Positions 56,560-64,000 of a stretch of 64,000 bases of DNA are shown here, one piece after another. Numbering within the stretch: the stretch's first letter is position 1; each line of letters begins with the position of its first letter. The notes under the pieces were generated by a model that was not told the origin of the DNA, did no database searches, and was given only the letters and a program-made list of their open reading frames with translations. This stretch comes from Tamarix chinensis (Eukaryota; Streptophyta; Magnoliopsida; Caryophyllales; Tamaricaceae): assembly GCA_030549775.1 (NCBI GenBank), contig CM060174.1:51958707-52022706 (forward strand). The letters are read 5' to 3'. The position numbers were made by a program, and so were the translations under genes.

Positions 56560-58340
56560 ATTAACCTCCTTGAGTAGCAGGCTAGGGGAATCATCTTTCT
56601 TCTTGGAGGTCACTAGCTTCTTAGCATTGATTCTCTTAGAAGGATATTTTGGTACAACCTTGGTCAGGACCTAGAGATAGACTTAGATTGAGTTTGATCT
56701 TAGGAAAGAAAATAAAGATCAATAAATTAAGTGAAACTATGAAGAAGGGGAATATGCTATCATAATGTTGTAAAAATAAAAATTTGTGGTTATGTTTGCA
56801 ACTTTGGGTTACATGGAATAGGAAATCTTGGTAGATACCTCAAAAGTTGAAAACTCATCATAATACATATGCAGGACCTCATAGGTAAGTAGTGGAGGGA
56901 GAAATTTAGTAATGTTTTACCTTAGCTAGGCCAGGGAGAGAGCTAGAGGTTGGACAATAGTACGGAAAATGGCTAGAATATGAGGGTTAGTGCCACTATC
57001 CTTACTTATCCTAGGCTTTTTTTTCTTTGGATCAGCCTTAACAATTCCCTCTACTTCCTAAACAATTAACAGTATGAATTTCATGTACGCTATGATTAAA
57101 TATGTAGAAATTTAATTAGGGTACTTTAAAAGATAGGTGGAAGAATATAACTTGTATTTGGGCACATTAGTTGTGGCAGCCAATGCTCTAAGGGTGGATG
57201 GTCTGAGGGGATAGATTGTGGGCCTTTTGATGCCCCAAAATAGATTATAGGGAACAACCTTTTTTGGGCCTTCCACTAGTCACATTCTATAGATAAAATG
57301 ATGACTCCTAATAAGACAACAGACTTACAAAGTTAACAAACATGTAGTGGTGATGGCGCCATCAAAAAGCACTTACCAACATAAGAAATAATCTTAATCT
57401 TTTTTAGGGAAACTAGATCGCTCATTATATGGACATATTATACTAAAATCTTGAATATGTTAGTGTTAGCTTTTAGATCTAATGAAAATATTGGTTCCTC
57501 CTCAATGATGGAGTTAATCTTGACCCACTGGGGAAGGTCTCAATTTTCATCCTCTGGGATGAAAAAGAAGTAAGGTTTCTAACATTTCACAAATGAGTAA
57601 GGCTCTTCTATGAACTTTTGATCACCCCTTGTTTTGATGGAATAGAATACTAGAGTAGATAAATAACTTAAGAATTTGAAGAAGTGCCAAAATGTTTCAA
57701 TAGTCAGTTAGACATCCACAATATAACACTTATAGAGGAATCTAACCACCATCCTCCAACCATTTAATACATGTTGGGTATAAATTTGTTGGAATGAATG
57801 ATTCATATCCCTAATGAAGATACGGAGAGGTAAACACATGCTAGTGTAATAGGCCTCAAATTATAGGTTTATGCACCTCTCTAAGGGAAATTAGCTTTAT
57901 CTAACAAAGAGGGTTGGATTAACCTAGTGTTGAAAGGGAATCGATGCAAGATGATGTTTCTTGAAGGATGAGTGTTTGAGTTTTTGGATTGGGACTCAAC
58001 ATGTGATGTAGAATTGAGGAATTTAAAGAGGATGAAGTGGTTGATGGGTCCATGGGAAGTGATATTCAAGATTTCAAGGTTGAAAGTGCAATCAAGGCAT
58101 TTGAAGAATAAGAAATAGAGTAATTAAAGGAACATACAACATGCACAATATAGAGAAATCTTAAGCAAGTAATAGATTTACTAATTCTCTCAAGGAAATT
58201 TATATTTGGCACACCAGTAGTGTGAACTATATAACTCTTACTACCATCACGACGCTTACTTCTTTGCACCCCACCACTCACAACAACACCAGGAGGGGTT
58301 TCATAGATATCAACAAGAAGTGACAATAGAAGTTTAGATA
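56560..58340 (-). pseudogene. Relic of a plant gypsy-associated protein (PF04195-type)
   Basis: The minus strand at about 57480-57890 reads, in one main frame with stops, LPLRIFIRDMNHSFQQIYTQ, then HVLNGWRMVVRFLY, TIETFWHFFKFL and KPYFFFIPEDEN, ending DLPQWVKINSI. This order (PL-F-R, then NGWR, then hydrophobic, then FFF-P near a Trp) is what I know from the family annotated as putative gypsy-type transposon (PF04195), found upstream of or within gag in Tat-lineage elements. Further pieces lie upstream at 57881-58326. No reverse transcriptase is nearby. It may belong to the same minus-strand element as the LTR at 51853-53447. Confidence 0.55.
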
Positions 58341-58900
58341 ATTTGTTAACTAGGAAGACTAATCAAATAGGGGAGATTTAGTTAGAAATAAGGGAAGATT
58401 TTGGTCTCAAGCAGAAAACTAAACTTTTCAATAAAAAAATAAAATTTATAAGTGGAAGAACTCAGAGATTGAGAAACACATAGATAGGAAGAGAGGACAA
58501 TTATAAGGGTATAAATAGTGATAGAAAAGAGTTAGACATATATAAATCTTGAATAAAAAGATGATGATTCTTCATATAAGGGTGTATTCATTATTAAGGG
58601 TGTGCTTCCCAAACTTTGCAATAATTAGTTAATCAACATGTTTGCTTGGGAAGACAGAATGCCAAATCATTTCCTAAATCATGAACAATTTTTTACATAG
58701 TATTATGATGACAAGCAACATGTGCCCTCCATTTTTTAGGAATGTGTCCTCTGCTGATACATGGGGAGCAAGATAGATGAAGTTTATTTAGTATGACAAC
58801 TCTTCTGATAACTTATTTTTATTCATATTTGAAATTCAATATTTCCTTAACCACCACAACTCAAGTTTTGTGACATCTTGATTAATTTCTTGCAAATTGA
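58341..58900. other. Unassigned stretch before the Athila LTR
   Basis: AT-rich with no coding or repeat signal that I can support. The Athila LTR start may lie in its right half. Confidence 0.4.
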
Positions 58901-60450
58901 TGAATTTGGCTCACCTTGTGTCTCAACTCATTTCTACAGGCTTGCCAACTACGAATAAGTTGCATGCATCATCTTGCCAACCCTAACCCTATTTCTCCAT
59001 GATAAAGTGAAGCCTTTATTTTCCTTCACTTTAAGAGTTCATTTAGTCTCTTTTATGTATTTTGTTGTGGTTCAAGTCGATTATTTGCATTACTGCTCTT
59101 TTGAGTTTTTTTTTTCAAGAATTTCCACAAGAACGCACAAATCTAAGAAAGAAGTGCATGATTTCAAAGCCCATCATGGAAGGCATTGAAGGATGGTAAA
59201 TCAACCCAATGTGTTTATGGGAAAGTCTAGAAGCTAAAAGAGTTGAATATATGCCAAGAAGTCTAAATGAAACAAGAAGAGAAGGCTCCACATCCAGTTA
59301 CACACCCAGCTGCACAGCCGTACAACAACACCTATTTGTGTATTTTCAAAGAAAAATAAACTGCATGGCTTGATAGTGTAGATCATGCATGGTCATACGA
59401 AATTTTGTTGAAGAAGTCGAAGTTGCAGACTTTGCATGCCCAAGTAGTGTGTGAATCATATAGCCGTGTAAAGTTCGAATTTCCATATGTACGAGAGAAA
59501 TAATGTTGCACGGCTAGGACATGCAGGCTCTACACAACCGTGCAGTGCTGGTTAATCCCAAGTTCATCGTGCGCGACATACCTTGCATGATGGGGAGTAC
59601 TTAAGATACACTTCAGGGAAATATTGGGCAGTTTTTAGAGTAAATTTTAGAGCACTTTTCCCTTCTTATTCCCTAGTAAAAGCTTCATGTAATTTTGGTT
59701 GTTTTCATTAGTTCAATTTTTTGGAGATTCAAGTGCATATTCATGTATGATCAACTCAATATTGACTTTGTTCACCTCTAGTTTACGGTTAATTCAATCT
59801 AATTTCTCTTCTTTGTATTTTTATACTATTTTTGTGTTTATTATGCAATTTATATCATTTATTTTCCTTGAAGATATAAGTGAGTAATCCTTTTTGCTAG
59901 GATTAAACTAGGTATGTTTTGGTGTTAATATAACGAATTGAGGTATTATGTCCTATTTTTGGTTCATATACACTGTTTCATGTGCTAGGATCAATTGTTT
60001 TATAGTGGATTTGACAAAATCCGACCTCCTTAGATAATATATGTGATTAAAAGGTTAAAATAATTATCAGAACGTAGTATACGAATAGGAATTTAAGCAA
60101 TAACAAAAGTAGATGTTTAATTCTTAAGGACCATAAAATCGATGACACTTAATATATTTGATTGGATTCATTAGTCACAAAAGTAGTCAGAGAATTAGAT
60201 TAAATACAATTTGTTTCATCATTGATTATAGATTTGGAGACCAAAATTTAATCCTGCATTTTATATCTATTGTTTTAGAGTTTACAATTTGAAAGTCTTC
60301 ATATTTATTCTTGCTATCCGCTTGCATATTCTTGCTCCATATTGATCTAGATAGCTAAAATGATAAAGTTGTGTGCTCAATTGTGAAGCCCTTGTGGGAC
60401 ACAACCTTAAAGTGCTATAAATAATCCATGCACTTGTGGATTGACCCTAA
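58900..60450 (+). mobile_element. 5' LTR of an Athila-type element (start not resolved)
   Basis: The segment ends at the primer site (60459) with the text TGCACTTGTGGATTGACCCT, close to the usual Athila LTR end. Features seen: a segment with repeated GCACGG/GCAGG/ACAACCGTGC words at 59295-59560, typical of the Athila U3; a likely transcript-start region after GAGTACTTAAGATACAC (59595-59612); and a T-rich R-U5 with GCACTTTTCCCTTCTTATTCC near 59650. Athila LTRs are commonly 1.2-1.9 kb, consistent with a start between about 58600 and 59000. I found no reliable TG terminus. Confidence 0.65.
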
Positions 60451-60458
60451 AAAGTTTT

Positions 60459-60476
60459 TGGCGCTATTGCTGGGGA
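60459..60476 (+). other. Athila primer-binding site (tRNA-Asp)
   Basis: TGGCGCTATTGCTGGGGA matches the Athila primer site TGGCGCCGTTGCCGGGGA at 15 of 18 positions. That sequence is complementary to the 3' end of plant tRNA-Asp. All three differences are transitions, as expected from cytosine deamination. Confidence 0.9.
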
Positions 60477-60639
60477 TTTTGGATAATTGATATTCTGTTC
60501 TTGATTATTTAGCTAGATTAGATCCTTTAATTTCTCTCTATTTTTTTAATCTTTTATACTCTCTGTTTGATAGCTCGTCTATGTTTTCAGGTACCTTTTT
60601 ATGTAACAATGTTTTGAACTTAAGACTCCAACTGGGTTT

Positions 60640-62205
60640 GACCCTAAGATCGATTGGACGTTAACTGTACTAAGGAAGTCAATACGTGAGAAAAAGCAAG
60701 TGTGAGCTTAGGAACCATGGTCGAAACTAATGGAGAGGAAGAATAACACTGTGCTCTTAAAGATTTTGCATCTCCAAATGCATACGTATATGGAAACAAA
60801 AAGTAGCTACCAATAACTTTGAATTAAAGCCTGCATTGCTCAATATAGTTCAATAAAATCAATTCAGTGGTAGCCCAATGGAGGATTAGAATTTACACAT
60901 TTCCATTTTTATTTAGTATTGTGGCACTTTGAAGATGAATGGAGTGTCAGATGATTCCATCAAGCTACGGTTATTTACATTCTCATTGTGGGATAAGGTG
61001 AGAGATTGGTTGCAATCACTTCCCCTGGGTCCATCACCACTTGGGATCAACTTTCATGAGCCTTCCTAAAGAATTATTTTCCCCCATCCAAGACTGTTTA
61101 ATTGAGGAAACTCATTACAAGTTTCAGTTAAAAGGATGGCGAGTCTCTTTCACAATGTATGGGAGTGCTAGAAGGCTATCTTACGAATGTGCCCACATCA
61201 TGGGTTGGAATAATGGTTGCTGATTCACACCTTTTATAATGGCATGCATTAAAACATAAGCTTGACTCTAGCTGTAGCTACAAGAGGCACTCTCATGAAC
61301 AAAAGTATACTTGAGGCCAAGTAATTGATCGAAGACATAGCTCATAACCATTACCAATGATTGAGTGAGCTCTCTTCTTCCAAGAAGAGCGGTAGGTATG
61401 GAATTGAATATTTGGATCACCTTTCTTCACATGTTGATGCATTATTTCAAAAACTTAACAAATTAAGAGTTAATGCATGAACATCCTCTTTTGTTGTTTG
61501 TGAGATTTGTGGTATTGCAGGGCACTCATCGGTCAAATTTCAGTCTATTACCCCTCCACCCCTGATGTAACCCTAGCAAACCACGTTAATTATGTGAACA
61601 ATTTCAACCAAAAGGGAAACCCATTTTCTCCCACCTACAATCTAGGATGGCGGAACCATCCAAATATATCCTACAAAAATCCACCACCGAATCCAACTCC
61701 TTAATCAAATTTTAAGCCTCTAGGTTTTCAAAACCGTAGACCACCATTTCCTAACCCTCTAAAGTAAAACCTCGAGTTAATGATGGTGAAATTCATAGCC
61801 TCTCTGAACAAACCAATCGAGGATTTGAAGAACTCAGTCATGAACTTAAATTCTAAGGTTGAATCCCTAGCCACCCATAATAAGATGCTAGAAAACCAAA
61901 TTATCCAAGTGGCCTAACAAGCAAGATCTTCTTTTAGGTCTGCCGGAATGCTTCCAGGGCAACCAGAGACCAATCCTAAGGGGTTCATAAATTCCATAGA
62001 ACTTAGAAGTGGAAAGGAGTTGGAATACCCTATGTTGAGAAAAGAAATTGAAGAGGAAGGTGAAAGAGTCGAGGCAACGAAGGGAATGAATGGAGATGTC
62101 GTAAATATTGAGAAAGAAGCCACCTTAGGGAAAGATCACCAGGTTGAGAAATCTGTCCCTCCACCATCGTATAAAATTTCCCTACCTTTCCCTCAAAGAT
62201 AAGCT
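60640..62205 (+). pseudogene. Athila Gag remnant
   Basis: Gag of the Athila type. It starts near FDPKIDWTLTVLRKSIREKK (60638-60697) and continues through MVETNGEEE and LKDFASPNAY. The core is at about 60905-61030: CGTLKMNGVSDDSIKLRLF, then SLWDKVRDWLQSLPL. Further pieces are CPHHGLE (61189-61209), HTFYNGMH and the LIEDIAHNHYQ segment (61328-61360). The C-terminal linker is open at 61750-62202 with PIEDLKNSVMNLNSKVES, MLPGQPETNPKGFINSIELRSGKE and the KSVPPPSYKISLPFPQR end. Zinc-knuckle residues near 61498-61550 are eroded. At least six frame breaks are present. Confidence 0.9.
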
Positions 62206-63005
62206 AAGGAAAGGTTAGAAAAATAATTTTGGAGGTTTTTTGAGATAATAAAGAAATTACAAATTAATATTCCATTTATGGAAGCCATATCTTAAATGCC
62301 TACCTATGCTTAATTTCTAAAGGATTCTTTCTAATAAGAGATAGTTGGTGGAATATGAGAGCATATCCCTAACATAGGAATGTAGTGATATTATTTAAAA
62401 TAAGCTTCCACCTAAGCTCAAAGACCCTGGCTGTTGATATATCTATTAACCTTACCCTTTGTGATCTTGGAGCTAGTGTTAGTCTAATGCCTCTTTCGGT
62501 TTGTAAGAAACTGTAGATGGGAGATTTGAAACCCACAACCATTTACCTCCAATTAGCAGATCAATTAGTAAAACATCCAGCACGTATATTAGAAGATGTA
62601 CCTATCGAGGTTGGTAAGTTCTATGTTCCGGTTGACTTTGTTATTCTTGAAATAGAGGAAGATGTGTAGATCCCTACCATATTAGGAAGACCTTTTCTGG
62701 CTACCATGGTAGTAGTAATCAATGTGAAAAATGGAAAGCTTTCTCTCAATATTAGCGAGGAGAAGGTGGATTTTGACTTACATTCTATAGTAAAATTTCC
62801 ATTGATTGATGACACTTGTTGTAGGATTGATACGGTGGACAGGATGATCCAAGAAGACCTTGTGAACTTAATCTCAAATGATCCACTAGAGAAATGTTTG
62901 ATGATTGATGGAGTGTTCAAAGATGGTAATGAGGAGGTAGCTGCCTATGCTACTATGCTTGAAGGAAACCATGTCTTTGTAAAAGAATCAAGATTGGCGG
63001 CTTAG
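62206..63005 (+). pseudogene. Athila aspartic protease remnant
   Basis: After the KERLEK and LQINIPFMEAI linker (62212-62295), the protease region shows LPPKLKDP in shifted frame (62408-62430). The active-site segment LCDLGASVSLMPLSVCKKL follows (62458-62515), where Athila enzymes also read LCDLGAS. Next come TIYLQLADQLVKHPARILED (62542-62600), GKFYVPVDFVILEIEED and IPTILGRPFLATMVVVINV (62674-62725). The frame 62706-63005 is open and continues with NGKLSLNISEEKVDFDLHSI. The catalytic Asp is present. A stop interrupts the body at about 62668. It is the least damaged of the protease copies in this window. Confidence 0.9.
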
Positions 63006-63069
63006 ATTGAGAGGGTGTTGCATGACTCAACATTTAACGAAAAGGCTGCACCTAAGGTAGAGACAAAAA

Positions 63070-64000
63070 AACCCTCCCTTCCTCCCTCAGGTATGAATTC
63101 CTAGACTCAAAAGGTGAATATCCTTTTATTATGAATGCTAGCTTGAGTCATGAGGAAGTCAAAAAATTACTTGAAGTCCTTAGGTCACTAGATTGCGTAT
63201 ATGCATTGATTATAGAAATTTAAACTATGCCAACCAAAAAGATCACTTCCTCCTTCCATTTATTGATTAGATGTTGGAAATATTATCTAGACACTCCTAT
63301 TCCTGTTATCTAGATGGGTATTCAGGATTTTTCAAATCCCTATTAACCCTAGAGGTAAAGAGAAAACAACCTTTAAATGCCCATATGATACTTTTTATTA
63401 TAGAAGAATGCCATTTGGCTTGTGTAATGCTCCAACCACTTTCAAACATTGCATGATGTCCATATTCTTTATTTTTATTAAAAATTTTATGGAGGTGTTT
63501 ATGGATGACTTTTTAGTCTATGGAACTACTTTTTTTTTATTTCCTAGATAATCTTACTAAGGTTTTAAAGAGATGTAAGGAAGTGAACCTCATACTTATT
63601 TGTTACAGAAAGGAATCATTTTAGGATACTTAATCTCTAATCGTGGAATTGAAGTCGATAAGGCCACAATTAATATCATTGCTAAAATACCATCCCCTGA
63701 CGCACTTATTTGTTAAGGATGTTCCTTTTGCATTTGATCAATCTTGTTTAGATGCTTTTAGCAGGATGAAGGAAGCTTTGAAAACTGCCCCAGTAATGAT
63801 ATGCCTTGATTGGAGCCCTCCTTTCAAGGTAATGTGTGATTCCATTGACTATGTTGTTGAGGCTGCACTTGGGAAAAAGAATGAGGGGAAGGTGTACGCC
63901 ATATACTATGCTAGTAGGACTTTGGATGATGCTTAGATGAATTATGCCACAACAAAAAATGAGGTCCTAGTTGTGGTGTTCTCTTTCGATAAATTTAGGT
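63070..64000 (+). pseudogene. Athila reverse transcriptase remnant (continues past the edge)
   Basis: RT blocks can be followed in changing frames: YALIIEI (63200-63220, family CxHKI), NYANQKDHFLLPFID (63223-63268), MLEILSRHSYSCYLDGYSGFF (63271-63333), MPFGL in shifted frame (63409-63423) and FMEVFMDDFLVYG (63487-63525). The catalytic MDD is intact. RNase H entry follows with KDVPFAFDQSCLDAFSRMKEALKTAPVM (63712-63795), CDSIDYVVEAALGKK and VYAIYYASRTLDDA (63895-63933). The sequence runs into the window edge inside the RNase H region, so integrase and the 3' LTR should follow to the right. Confidence 0.92.

Noticed and set aside
1..64000. tRNA or rRNA genes
   Set aside because: No cloverleaf-compatible B-box sequence with matching acceptor arms and no rRNA-like conserved stretch was seen; only primer-binding sites complementary to tRNA 3' ends occur.

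Overview
This window reads as intergenic plant heterochromatin: about 64 kb of AT-rich DNA built almost entirely of nested and decayed LTR retrotransposons. I recognise no intact host gene, no tRNA or rRNA gene and no CRISPR-like array. A flowering plant with a sizeable genome is the best guess, because chromodomain Ty3/gypsy elements with 3-4.6 kb LTRs (Tekay/Del type), an Athila element, a Tat-like element and a Tork/TNT1-type Ty1/copia element all occur here. The species cannot be read from the sequence.

Layout. 1-5122 (minus): partial 3' LTR, polypurine tract and a full-order chromovirus pol relic (chromodomain, integrase, RNase H, RT, protease). 6517-9381 (minus): long LTR A. 9492-21928: a three-level nest. 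LTR B (minus) was split at 9611/18763 by a second minus LTR (9612-18762). That LTR was split in turn by a plus-strand solo LTR (10670-15297) flanked by a perfect TCAAA duplication. A paralogue of B at 36652-40731 (LTR C) preserves the unoccupied site. 21936-24727: another minus LTR, lying head-to-head with the next element. 24792-36204: a structurally complete but coding-dead Tekay-type element with AAAAC target duplications, LTRs of 3169 and 3360 bp, and gag-PR-RT-RH-IN-chromodomain remnants. 36652-40731: LTR C, carrying a foreign insert of about 0.86 kb with an unidentified coding fragment. 40990-44587: a copia element of the Tork/TNT1 kind, internally deleted for integrase and part of RT. 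44808-51852: a second inverted LTR-in-LTR nest (minus host, plus guest 46348-49628). 51853-53447: LTR of a Tat-like minus element, followed by its likely 3' untranslated tail. 54700-56537: start of another minus LTR. 56560-58340: minus-strand relic of a gypsy-associated protein of the PF04195 type. About 58900-64000: Athila LTR, tRNA-Asp-type primer site, gag, protease and RT, running off the right edge.

Nothing here works as a gene set. All coding remnants carry stops and frameshifts, and several have lost catalytic residues. The informative signals are structural: insertion chronology, repeated inverted LTR pairs, a short conserved stem-loop block and arrays of short palindrome-like motifs in the long LTRs, private minisatellite or microsatellite expansions, and one possibly captured coding fragment. 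Translations and alignments were done by eye, so domain edges are approximate.
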